From positions 186,001 through 250,000 of the forward strand of contig JAFIFE010000006.1 of NCBI GenBank assembly GCA_020832185.1: a stretch of 64,000 nucleotides of DNA. The letters are read 5' to 3'. The notes beneath the pieces are model-generated. The model was not told where the DNA came from. It was given only the letters and a program-made list of their open reading frames with translations, and ran no database searches. This DNA is from Alkalibacterium sp. Lineage in GTDB: Bacteria > Bacillota > Bacilli > Lactobacillales > Carnobacteriaceae_A. The position numbers and the translations under genes were made by a program. Below are positions 36,396 to 44,021 of this stretch, one piece after another (within the stretch, counting starts at the first letter, position 1; each line of letters starts with the position of its first letter).

Positions 36396-38063
36396 ATGAC
36401 ATTTTCAGCTCAGACAAGAAAAGAGAACATAAAAAAACTGTCCACCGAAGAATTGGATGTACTGATTATCGGCGGGGGGATTACAGGTGCAGGACTGGCT
36501 CTCCAGTCAGCTGCTCGAGGCATGAAAGTCGGACTCGTTGAGATGCAGGATTTTGCCGGAGGAACAAGCAGCCGGTCCAGTAAGCTTGTTCATGGCGGCT
36601 TGCGTTATTTGAAACAATTTGATGTGGAGCTTGTAGCCGATGTGGCTAAAGAACGGGCAGTCATTGGTAAAATCGCTCCCCATATTGTACAGCCCAGTTA
36701 TATGCTGATGCCGGTATATGACGAACCGGGTGCATCGTTCAATAAATTCACAGCCGAAGTGGTTCTTCACTTATATGATTACCTTGCGGATATCGATGAG
36801 GAGTGGGCCCACTACATTGTAGATAAAGAAAAGGTGCTTGAAGAGGAACCTGGATTGACGGATGAGGGACTTTTAGCGGGCGGGTTTTATCTGGACTATA
36901 CAAATGATGATGCCAGACTGACGCTTGAAACCATTAAGAAAGCCCACGAACTCGGGGCAATCATAACGAACTATGTTAAAGCGGAAGAGTTTATATATGA
37001 TGAGCATGAGCAGATCAAAGGAATCAAAGCGATGAACACTTTATCGGAAGAGACCTTTGAGATAAAGGCTAAAGTCACTGTAAACGCTACGGGACCCTGG
37101 TCAGATGAGGTGCGCAAGAATAGAGATGGTGAGACAGATGAAAAAATGTTCCCTACTAAAGGGGTGCATTTTGTAGTCGATCATTCGAAACTCCCTGTAT
37201 CACGAACGATTTATACAGACTCAGGTCAGGAAGATAATCGTATGATTTTCATTATTCCCAGGGGAAACAAAACGTACTTTGGGACCACAGATACTCCTTT
37301 TGAAGGGGCTTATGAAGAACCTTCTATTACTGAAGAGGATATCGACTACCTTTTGAAGTCGATCAATCACCGATTCAAAGAGGCCAATATTACCGTAGAT
37401 GATATTGAGTCGAGCTGGTCTGGACTGAGACCGTTGATTCAGGATGAAAATAATAATGACCCGTCCGGTATTTCAAGGGGACACGACATTTTTGTAGAAG
37501 AAGATGGCCTGATAACGATTGCCGGGGGGAAACTGACTGATTACAGACGCATGGCGGAAGATGCCTCTGAAGTAATCGATACCCAGTTTGAAAAGCTGAA
37601 CGTCTCATTTGAACAAATCGATACTCAGACTATTCCGTTATCAGGAGGAGACGTTGAACACCCAGAGTCGTTCGATGCCTTTATTGATCAGCATATTGAA
37701 AAGGGCCTGGAGGCTGGATTGACGAAGGAAGACGCCTATCAGCTTGCAGACTGGTATGGAACGAATGTCGACAAACTTTATGGCTTGAAGGACAAGGCTG
37801 AAAATTATGACTTGCCCCTCAAGGACGCTCTTCAGCTAGCTTACGGTCTGGAGTATGAAATGGTCATGGCACCCGAAGATTTCCTCGGCAGACGGACGGA
37901 TACACTGCTGTTTGCAATGGACCGGGTGGCTTCCCTTAAACATCCTGTCATGTCTGTACTAGCCGAAGAATTAAACTGGAGCAGTCAGGAAAGAACAAAC
38001 TGGCTGGAGCATTTAGACAAAAAAATAAGAGAGACATCTCTTGAAAAATTTAAAACTGAATAG
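36396..38063 (+). CDS. glpD: Glycerol-3-phosphate dehydrogenase/oxidase (FAD-dependent)
   Basis: A 555-residue flavoenzyme oxidizing glycerol 3-phosphate to dihydroxyacetone phosphate. The FAD motif is LIIGGGITGAGLALQSAARG near residue 24, followed by FAGGTSSRSSKLVHGGLRYL near 51, NATGPWSDEVR near 229 and LTIAGGKLTDYRRMAEDA near 371. The N-terminal sequence is closest in style to the oxidase GlpO of lactic acid bacteria, yet the roughly 50-residue insertion that makes GlpO about 608 residues long is absent after GLRPLIQDENN; length is that of Bacillus GlpD. Whether it reduces oxygen to peroxide or quinone cannot be told. 27 bp after glpK. Confidence 0.93.
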   Translation: MTFSAQTRKENIKKLSTEELDVLIIGGGITGAGLALQSAARGMKVGLVEMQDFAGGTSSRSSKLVHGGLRYLKQFDVELVADVAKERAVIGKIAPHIVQPSYMLMPVYDEPGASFNKFTAEVVLHLYDYLADIDEEWAHYIVDKEKVLEEEPGLTDEGLLAGGFYLDYTNDDARLTLETIKKAHELGAIITNYVKAEEFIYDEHEQIKGIKAMNTLSEETFEIKAKVTVNATGPWSDEVRKNRDGETDEKMFPTKGVHFVVDHSKLPVSRTIYTDSGQEDNRMIFIIPRGNKTYFGTTDTPFEGAYEEPSITEEDIDYLLKSINHRFKEANITVDDIESSWSGLRPLIQDENNNDPSGISRGHDIFVEEDGLITIAGGKLTDYRRMAEDASEVIDTQFEKLNVSFEQIDTQTIPLSGGDVEHPESFDAFIDQHIEKGLEAGLTKEDAYQLADWYGTNVDKLYGLKDKAENYDLPLKDALQLAYGLEYEMVMAPEDFLGRRTDTLLFAMDRVASLKHPVMSVLAEELNWSSQERTNWLEHLDKKIRETSLEKFKTE

Positions 38064-38077
38064 AGAGGAGACTAACT

Positions 38078-38800
38078 TTGGATACGACTTTATTTCAGCA
38101 ACTACTAGGTGAGTTTTTTGGAACAATGATATTGATTTTGCTTGGGGACGGTGTCGTTGCAGCGAATGTACTTAAGAAAACAAAATCATATGACGGTGGA
38201 TGGCTCATGATCACAGTTGGTTGGGGGCTAGGTGTAGCAATGGCGGTTTATGCAGTAGGCTGGCTGTCACCTGCTCATATCAATCCGGCAGTTACTTTGG
38301 GAATGGCTGTCGCGGGCGAAATCGGATGGGAACTGGTTATCCCTTATACAATCGCTCAAATCGCTGGAGGGTTTGCAGGAGCTGTGCTTGTCTGGCTTCA
38401 CTATATTCCACACTTCAAAGCCACAGAAGATCAGGGAGCTATTCTGGCAGTATTCTCTACCGGCCCTGCGATAAAAGGGTCAAAATGGAATCTTTTGTCT
38501 GAGACAATTGCTACTGTAGTCCTGGTTTTTGGTTTGCTGGCATTTACTCAAGGAGACTTTACTGACGGTCTGAATCCGCTGATTGTAGGTCTGCTGATCG
38601 TCGCGATTGGTGTATCACTCGGCGGAACCACTGGGTATGCTATCAATCCAGCACGAGATTTAGGGCCGCGTATTGCGCATCAAATCTTACCTATAGCAAA
38701 CAAAGGCACTTCTGATTGGGGTTACGCCTGGATTCCTATTTTAGGTCCATTTATTGGTGGGGCACTAGGCGCACTGATTTTCTTACTGATGACGATGTAG
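38078..38800 (+). CDS. glpF: Glycerol facilitator (aquaglyceroporin)
   Basis: A 240-residue MIP-family channel with six membrane spans and both pore motifs, HINPAVTLG near residue 68 and YAINPARDLGPR near 187. The aspartate after the second NPA box (NPARD) is typical of glycerol facilitators rather than strict water channels. It starts at a TTG 14 bp after glpD, preceded by AGAGGAG. Cotranscribed with glpK and glpD and ended by a strong terminator. Confidence 0.94.
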   Translation: MDTTLFQQLLGEFFGTMILILLGDGVVAANVLKKTKSYDGGWLMITVGWGLGVAMAVYAVGWLSPAHINPAVTLGMAVAGEIGWELVIPYTIAQIAGGFAGAVLVWLHYIPHFKATEDQGAILAVFSTGPAIKGSKWNLLSETIATVVLVFGLLAFTQGDFTDGLNPLIVGLLIVAIGVSLGGTTGYAINPARDLGPRIAHQILPIANKGTSDWGYAWIPILGPFIGGALGALIFLLMTM

Positions 38801-38823
38801 TCACACAACTGAATTAAGAAGTG

Positions 38824-38867
38824 AAAAAGTCTGAATTCCTTATGATTAAGAGGAATTCAGACTTTTT
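38824..38867 (+). terminator. Terminator of glpKDF
   Basis: A perfect 17-bp stem: AAAAAGTCTGAATTCCT (38824-38840) with AGGAATTCAGACTTTTT (38851-38867), and a 10-base loop. Confidence 0.95.
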
Positions 38868-38888
38868 CTCATTGTTCATTGAAGATCA

Positions 38889-39262
38889 ACCGTGACCAAG
38901 CACGAAACTTGAGTGAGCCCTACAGTATTGGCTAGATTATGTAGGACTCGTGTCAAGCAACTGAAGTGAGTGCTACCTAAAAGCTTGATAGTGTAGGGCT
39001 CAAGCAGGAAATTGGAGCGAGCCCTACAATAACAGCGAGATTAAGTAGCACTCGTGTGATGCAACTGAAGTGAGTGCTACCTAAGAGTTCGATAGTGTAG
39101 GTCTCAAGCAGGAAACCGGAGCGAGTGCTACAGTAACAGCGAGATTAAGTAGCACTCGTGTGGTGCAACTGAGTTGAGTGCTACCTAAAAGCTGGATAAT
39201 GTAGGTCTCAAGCAGGAAACCGGAGCGAGTGCTACAATAACAGCGAAATTAAGTAGCACTCG
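38889..39262. repeat. Array of 52-bp palindromic tandem repeats (104-bp higher-order unit)
   Basis: Seven complete 52-bp units start at 38889, 38941, 38993, 39045, 39097, 39149 and 39201, and a truncated eighth at 39253. Each has a 9-bp left arm, a 17-18 bp loop, a 9-bp right arm and a 16-17 bp spacer. Two types alternate, giving a 104-bp period. Type B (39045) has arms GTAGCACTC/GAGTGCTAC, perfectly paired; type A (38993) has GTAGGGCTC/GAGCCCTAC, also perfectly paired, with three compensated changes. Units at 39097 and 39201 have GTAGGTCTC with two internal mismatches; the first unit has a degenerate left arm. No ORF crosses the array with support. It lies between the glpF terminator and a convergent small gene. 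Confidence 0.92.
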
Positions 39263-39405
39263 AGGCCTGCCTATCAGTCTAAGTCAAGTTAACTCAAGGC
39301 ATGACTGTTAAGGAACGATTTATAGTGCCTGTTATAAAGAATTTAAAGGCTCTCTCAAGTGTGAATTCATCCAGCTGAATTTTCCGATTAGCTTTTAAAG
39401 ACATC

Positions 39406-39443
39406 AAAAAAGACCACTACCTATTTGATTGAGGCAACGGTCT
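39406..39443 (-). terminator. Terminator of the small membrane protein gene
   Basis: AGACCACTACCT (39411-39422) pairs with AGGCAACGGTCT (39432-39443), allowing G-T pairs, with six A at 39406-39411 reading as U on the minus strand. Between the repeat array and this hairpin (39263-39405) I see nothing recognizable. Confidence 0.75.
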
Positions 39444-39462
39444 GGACATAAGTAATGAACTC

Positions 39463-39669
39463 TTAGTATGAAACCATGTCGAATAAAATGGCTACAGCAG
39501 CTAAGCCGATAGCTGTAATGCTCATACGTGTTGTGTTTGCTTTAAGGAAAAATCCAATAATACCTAATACGATGGCTACTGCACCCATGATAGTGGTCTG
39601 CCAGAAAAAGCCGATGATAGCTGCCAGGATAGCAATCCATCCAATAATTGTACCGATAGTCTGATTCAT
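39463..39669 (-). CDS. Small hydrophobic membrane protein
   Basis: A 68-residue protein with two or three hydrophobic helices (IGTIIGWIAILAAIIGFFW, IMGAVAIVLGIIGFFL, ITAIGLAAVAILFDMV). The ATG is preceded by GTAAGGAGGACGAAC, a strong ribosome site, and a terminator follows, so it is a genuine single-gene unit. No function recognised; similar small membrane proteins are common in Firmicutes. Confidence 0.75.
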   Translation of the reverse strand: MNQTIGTIIGWIAILAAIIGFFWQTTIMGAVAIVLGIIGFFLKANTTRMSITAIGLAAVAILFDMVSY

Positions 39670-39801
39670 GTTCGTCCTCCTTACCCTCTGCTAGTGATAT
39701 TATACACAATTAATTATGTTTCGATTTTACCACAAAGGAAGTGGATTGTGCTACACTAGATACCAATAAAGCTTAAGGATATGAGAAAGAAGGACACAGA
39801 A

Positions 39802-40239
39802 ATGACACCATGTGTACATAAAGTACAATATTATGAAACAGATCAGATGCAGATCGTACATCACTCCAATTATATCAGATGGTTTGAAGAAGCCCGTTCG
39901 CATCTAATGGACGAAATTGGGTATGGCTATCATCGAATGGAAACCGACGGGATTATTATTCCAGTATTGTCGGTTCATGCAGACTACAAAGGAATGGTCC
40001 GTTATGGTGAGACCGTAGAAATCGAAGCTAACATCAAAGCGTTCACCGGGGTCAAGATGGTGATCAGTTATGTAGTCAGAGATATCCTGTCAAGAGAAGT
40101 CAGAACAGTTGGAGAGTCGAAACATGCTTTCCTAAATAAAGAAACCTATCGCCCGTTATCGTTGAAACGTAAACACAAAGACTTGTTCACTCTTTTTCAA
40201 AATTTGCACTTGGAGTATATAGATGAGGGAGATAAATAA
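39802..40239 (+). CDS. Acyl-CoA thioesterase (4HBT/YbgC type)
   Basis: A 145-residue hotdog-fold thioesterase. QYYETDQMQIVHHSNYIRWF near residue 8 contains the catalytic Asp and following histidine/asparagine of the 4-hydroxybenzoyl-CoA thioesterase group, and VLSVHADYKGMVRYGETVEI near 55 is the second family block. It likely hydrolyses short or branched acyl-CoA; substrate not determinable. An ATG at 39781 is in frame, but AAGGA lies between it and the ATG at 39802. It abuts the next gene without spacing. Confidence 0.86.
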   Translation: MTPCVHKVQYYETDQMQIVHHSNYIRWFEEARSHLMDEIGYGYHRMETDGIIIPVLSVHADYKGMVRYGETVEIEANIKAFTGVKMVISYVVRDILSREVRTVGESKHAFLNKETYRPLSLKRKHKDLFTLFQNLHLEYIDEGDK

Positions 40240-40851
40240 ATGGATCTTATACTTATTGCCGGTCCTCAGGCAGTCGGAAAAATGACAGTGGGTCATGAGT
40301 TGGAAAAGAGAATAGACGCCACTCTTTTATTCAATCATGAAACGATTGATTTATTCGCTAAATTTCTAGGTTTTACCTCCAAGACCTTTCAGTTGTCAGA
40401 AAAAGTGAGACGGGATTTATTTGAAGCTTTTGTCTCTAATCCTGAAACGAATGTGACTCAAGGGATTATTTTTACAGTGGTTATCGGGTTTGATCAGGCA
40501 GGAGACTGGGACGTTCTCCAGCAGTGGTGTTCCCATTTTTTAAATGCCGAAGGGTCTGTGTATTTTATTGAGCTGGAGGCAGATGTAAGTGAAAGACTGA
40601 AAAGAAACACAAGTGAGTACCGCCTCAAAATGAAGCCCTCAAAAAGAGACACCGTGTTTTCAAATAATGAACTGCTTCAAAGCATGGAAAAGCATCGCCT
40701 GAATTCTTACGACGGCGAAGTTTCAATAAGACTACCCGAGGTCAATTATCTGAAACTCAACAACACTCAATTAACTGCTGATGAAACGGCAGAGTCTATC
40801 GTTCACTGGCTGACATCAAATGGATATGAAAAGACGACTTCTCCCGTTTAA
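40240..40851 (+). CDS. P-loop nucleotide kinase-like protein
   Basis: A 203-residue soluble protein with a Walker A motif AGPQAVGKMTVG (residues 7-18) and the HETIDLFAKFLGF segment after strand 2, typical of small P-loop kinases related to shikimate or nucleoside kinases. RLKRNTSEYRLKMKPSKRD near 125 looks like a lid region. Its ATG directly follows the thioesterase stop, with GAGGGAG as ribosome site, so the two are translated together. Substrate unknown. Confidence 0.75.
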   Translation: MDLILIAGPQAVGKMTVGHELEKRIDATLLFNHETIDLFAKFLGFTSKTFQLSEKVRRDLFEAFVSNPETNVTQGIIFTVVIGFDQAGDWDVLQQWCSHFLNAEGSVYFIELEADVSERLKRNTSEYRLKMKPSKRDTVFSNNELLQSMEKHRLNSYDGEVSIRLPEVNYLKLNNTQLTADETAESIVHWLTSNGYEKTTSPV

Positions 40852-40868
40852 AGGAAAAGTCGTCTTTT
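40829..40868. terminator. Bidirectional terminator, partly inside the kinase-like gene
   Basis: A 12-bp stem AAAAGACGACTT (40829-40840) with AAGTCGTCTTTT (40857-40868). The left arm lies within the last codons of the upstream gene; dhaM ends at 40870 on the other strand. Confidence 0.88.
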
Positions 40869-40869
40869 T

Positions 40870-41247
40870 TTACTCTTTAATAATCAATTTCTCAAGCTGC
40901 CGATTCAGTTCTTTAGGTTGAACGTCCGCCTGAAGGAGTGAAGCCGCCGTGTACGCGCCTTCTATCAAAGCGGTCCTCATTAATTCTACCTCTTTGTCGG
41001 TTGTCTCAATTGCCATTTCCAGGTTCATTTTCGCACTTCCAAGGTCATAGAAGCACAAGACAGAGTCCTCTTCAAATGATTCGAGCGTATCCGAAATCAG
41101 GTCAAAGCTCGTACCGATCTCACCGTCGTCGGTGCCGCCAGCTGTTTTGATTGTAATGTCACCCGCAATTTGATCCAGGAGTTGAACCAAACCTTCGGCG
41201 ATTTCTTTAACATGAGAGACAATCAATATTCCAGTCGATTTAGTCAT
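40870..41247 (-). CDS. dhaM: Dihydroxyacetone kinase phosphotransfer subunit DhaM (EIIA-Man domain only)
   Basis: A 125-residue single-domain protein of the PTS EIIA-mannose fold, with the phospho-accepting His12 in GILIVSHVKEIAEGLVQLL. It passes phosphate from HPr to the ADP bound on DhaL. Unlike the E. coli protein there are no fused HPr or EI-like domains, the usual arrangement in lactic acid bacteria. The start ATG overlaps the dhaL stop by 8 bp; an upstream GTG in frame at 41256 is less likely because AGGTG lies over it. Confidence 0.9.
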   Translation of the reverse strand: MTKSTGILIVSHVKEIAEGLVQLLDQIAGDITIKTAGGTDDGEIGTSFDLISDTLESFEEDSVLCFYDLGSAKMNLEMAIETTDKEVELMRTALIEGAYTAASLLQADVQPKELNRQLEKLIIKE

Positions 41248-41827
41248 CCAAAACACCTGCCTCTAATAAGGTCGAAAAGAGATAGGCACTGGATTGTGCG
41301 CCGGGATCAATGTGTCCAATCGAACGGTCTCCCAAGTAAGACGCACGCCCTTTAGTGGCTTTCATATCTTTAGTACTCTCGAGTGCTTCGTCTATATCAG
41401 ACTGAGCGAGCGTTCCTTTTTTTAGACTGTCGACAACAGGATGCCAGACATCTACCATCGTCTTTTCACCCGGATCAGCTTTCCCGCGTTTAGTGATGCC
41501 GTCTAGTCCTGCCTCTAATAACAGTGAAGGATCATCAGTTTCTTTAGAGGCTTTAGCCATTGAGATAAATGCCGATCCATATAGAGGTCCGCTTGCACCA
41601 CCAACTTTACTGACTAAACTCATTCCTATGTCTTTAAACAGATCCGTTAGCTCCTCGTAGTCTCCCTGGTCGATTTTTTCTTTGACTGCTTTGACTCCAC
41701 GGTCCATATTGCTTCCATGATCGCCATCTCCTATAGCAGAATCGAGTTGGTTCAAGTCAGCTTTGTGTTCAATAATTTGATCAGTGAATTGAGAAATCCA
41801 GCTAATCCATTTTTCTGTTGTACTCAT
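41240..41827 (-). CDS. dhaL: Dihydroxyacetone kinase subunit DhaL
   Basis: A 195-residue ADP-binding subunit. The Mg/nucleotide-binding motif is LDSAIGDGDHGSNMDRGVKAV near residue 31, with the aspartates that hold two magnesium ions, and SKVGGASGPLYGSAF near 73 and DPGAQSSAYL near 178 complete the family pattern. The bound ADP is rephosphorylated by DhaM. An ATG at 41836 is in frame, but AAAGGA overlaps it, so the ATG at 41827 is chosen. Middle gene of dhaKLM, 18 bp after dhaK. Confidence 0.93.
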   Translation of the reverse strand: MSTTEKWISWISQFTDQIIEHKADLNQLDSAIGDGDHGSNMDRGVKAVKEKIDQGDYEELTDLFKDIGMSLVSKVGGASGPLYGSAFISMAKASKETDDPSLLLEAGLDGITKRGKADPGEKTMVDVWHPVVDSLKKGTLAQSDIDEALESTKDMKATKGRASYLGDRSIGHIDPGAQSSAYLFSTLLEAGVLDD

Positions 41828-41845
41828 TCTCTTCATCCTTTCTTC

Positions 41846-42838
41846 TTACCAGCCAATCACGTCTACAGGGTAATTCAGATAATCGATCCAGGAATCCTCT
41901 TCTATTTTGAGCAATGTCAGCGAAAGACCTGCCATATCGATGGCTGTCATATAATCGCCTACTTTTTTAAACGCAAGATTCAGCTGTTCTTCACCTTCAA
42001 GTAAGGCTTTGAGATCATTTGTAAAAACAAACTGTTCCATTAAAGGGGTAGCTCCCATCCCGTTTACAAGTAAAGCAAAGCGGTCTTCTGGATTCCAGTC
42101 GATTTCCTTCTTCAGTTTAGATACGAATTCTTGAGCCAATTCTTTAGAAGGCTTCAATGTTTCCCGACTATACCCAGGTTCACCATGAATGCCGATCCCA
42201 AACTCTATTTCATCCCCGTCTAATTCGAATCCCGGTTTCCCAACTTCAGGGTTCGTCGCAGGGGATAAGGCTAGTCCGATAGAATAAACATTTGCATTGA
42301 CCCGCTCCGATAAAGCTTTGATTTCCTCTAGCGTTGCTCCTGAATCTGCTGCAGCACCCAGAATTTTGTGCATAAAGACAGTTCCGGCGACACCTCGTCG
42401 TCCTGCCGTAAACGTGCTGTCTTCTACAGCAATGTCATCGTCAACAACTATAAAATCGACGTCAATATCTTCCAGTTCAGCGAGTTCTTTGGCCATGTCA
42501 AAATTCATCACATCTCCTGTGTAGTTTTTAACGATCAGAAAGACGCCTTGACCTTCGTCAGCAGCCTTGATGCCTTCTAGTATCTGATCGGGGGTCGGGG
42601 AAGTGAATACCTGTCCGGCGACAGCAGCTGACAACATGCCTTTGCCAACGAATCCAGCGTGACTCGGTTCATGCCCGCTCCCGCCTCCGCTCACTAAGCC
42701 CACGCGTTTATCTGCCTTTAGGTGACGGGCGATCACTGTTGTATCCGGTATACGCTTGACGATGGAGTCATAGGCGAATGCCAATCCGTCAAGCATTTCA
42801 TCTACGACGTGGTCAGGCTGATTAATAATTTTTTTCAT
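41846..42838 (-). CDS. dhaK: Dihydroxyacetone kinase subunit DhaK
   Basis: A 330-residue subunit that binds dihydroxyacetone covalently through His218 (GIGIHGEPG), the same number as in E. coli DhaK. Other signatures: LVSGGGSGHEPSHAGFVGKG near 48, VKNYTGDVMNFDMA near 103 and GRRGVAGTVFMHKI near 146. With DhaL and DhaM it makes dihydroxyacetone phosphate at the expense of phosphoenolpyruvate via the PTS. No separate glycerol dehydrogenase gene is nearby. The ORF is open further upstream, but AAGGAGG near 42855 supports the ATG at 42838. Confidence 0.94.
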   Translation of the reverse strand: MKKIINQPDHVVDEMLDGLAFAYDSIVKRIPDTTVIARHLKADKRVGLVSGGGSGHEPSHAGFVGKGMLSAAVAGQVFTSPTPDQILEGIKAADEGQGVFLIVKNYTGDVMNFDMAKELAELEDIDVDFIVVDDDIAVEDSTFTAGRRGVAGTVFMHKILGAAADSGATLEEIKALSERVNANVYSIGLALSPATNPEVGKPGFELDGDEIEFGIGIHGEPGYSRETLKPSKELAQEFVSKLKKEIDWNPEDRFALLVNGMGATPLMEQFVFTNDLKALLEGEEQLNLAFKKVGDYMTAIDMAGLSLTLLKIEEDSWIDYLNYPVDVIGW

Positions 42839-42971
42839 TTTTTTGTCATTCCTCCTTAAAAGTATCTGCATTCTTATTGTACCCGTTTTCATTTTGAACT
42901 TCTAATTATTCACTTTATTCAGCCTCTTTTTGGTATACTAAACACACAAAGTAACAGGAAGGAGAATCCGA

Positions 42972-43676
42972 GTGAACACACTGATCATCATTAGTCATCC
43001 TGAAATGGATGAATCGAGCAGCCAGCAATTCCTGGTCCAATCCTTAAGCGATCCTTCACTAGAGAATGTGACGATTCATCCATTAGAAAAAACCTATCCA
43101 GACGGAATAATAGATGTTAAAAAAGAACAGCAGCTTTTGAGAGAACATGATCGGATTATTTTTCAGTTCCCGTTTTACTGGTACTCATCCCCGCCATTAT
43201 TAAAGAAGTGGCAGGACGAGGTCTTAACAGAGCATTTTGCCTTCGGATACAGAGGGAACAAGCTTAAAAATAAAGAACTGGGGCTGGTTTTGTCGATTGG
43301 CGTAGCCGAAAAGGATTATCAGGCAGGCGGACAGGAAGGGTTTAGTATAAGTGAATTAACTAAACCGTTTCAGGCGATGGCTAAAAAAACAGGCATGACA
43401 TACGTGAAGCCTTTATCTATCTTTCAATTTCCTTATAAAAGTGAAAGAGACAAAATGACATTGCTTATCGCGTATCAGCAGTATGTGACCTTATCTAAAC
43501 CCGATGCTTTAAAATCGAGGGAAGAATGGCTAGTGAACAGACTGGAAGACATTTCTTACGAGACACTGACAGGAGAAAATGCGGTATTCATTATTGATCA
43601 GGTCGTTGAACTGATTGAAGACAACCGTATGGAACTGGACGAATTACGCATGCACATCAATAACTTTCATGATTAA
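42972..43676 (+). CDS. Flavodoxin-fold NAD(P)H-dependent oxidoreductase (KefF/quinone reductase-like)
   Basis: A 234-residue flavoprotein. The flavodoxin-like N-terminus TLIIISHPEMDESSSQQFL is followed by HDRIIFQFPFYWYSSPPLLKKWQDEVL near residue 58, the hallmark of the NQO1/KefF family. The last 60 residues (from about 170) form a helical extension beyond the family core. Starts with a GTG after AAGGAGAATCCGA. Electron acceptor unknown; probably quinones or electrophiles. Confidence 0.85.
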   Translation: MNTLIIISHPEMDESSSQQFLVQSLSDPSLENVTIHPLEKTYPDGIIDVKKEQQLLREHDRIIFQFPFYWYSSPPLLKKWQDEVLTEHFAFGYRGNKLKNKELGLVLSIGVAEKDYQAGGQEGFSISELTKPFQAMAKKTGMTYVKPLSIFQFPYKSERDKMTLLIAYQQYVTLSKPDALKSREEWLVNRLEDISYETLTGENAVFIIDQVVELIEDNRMELDELRMHINNFHD

Positions 43677-43694
43677 GACGAAAGAAGGGATAAC

Positions 43695-43877
43695 ATGGAT
43701 GAACAAGAATGGATACAAGTTGAATTAAAGCGATTATTTGAAACAAGCCAGGACTATAAGCAGAAAGCATTGCTAATGGCAGCAAGTGATTTACTGAAAG
43801 AACAGGCCATACGTAAAGAACAGTTACAGGGAGAACTGGATGGGACCTTATGGAGTCCGGGTAACTGGAGCATGTAA
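43695..43877 (+). CDS. Small hypothetical protein
   Basis: A 60-residue charged protein, helical in prediction by eye (LKRLFETSQDYKQKALLM, then DLLKEQAIRKEQLQGELDG) and ending WSPGNWSM. No family recognised. It follows the oxidoreductase by 18 bp with AGAAGGGATAAC as ribosome site, so the two are probably one transcript. A small inverted repeat CCGAAT/ATTCGG follows at 43888-43911 but lacks a T run. Confidence 0.65.
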   Translation: MDEQEWIQVELKRLFETSQDYKQKALLMAASDLLKEQAIRKEQLQGELDGTLWSPGNWSM

Positions 43878-44021
43878 GTTAAGATAAACCGAATGAGAGG
43901 CCGTATATTCGGAGATTTTAAACCTATTCGGCTGTTCAGATAAAAAATCAGTCCTAAGACCGTATTCTTTCCCCAGATGATTGTATATACTAGTACCAAG
44001 ATCAAAAAAGGAGGAACGACA

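Noticed and set aside
38889-39262. CRISPR array
   Set aside because: Units are directly adjacent with no unique spacers, two alternating types and palindromic arms; no cas genes are present.
43985-43997. ATATACTAGTACC upstream of the DUF2207 gene as a fifth GntR operator
   Set aside because: It matches only the part of the motif that also resembles a -10 hexamer (TATACT), and the gene has no link to hexuronates. Likely chance.
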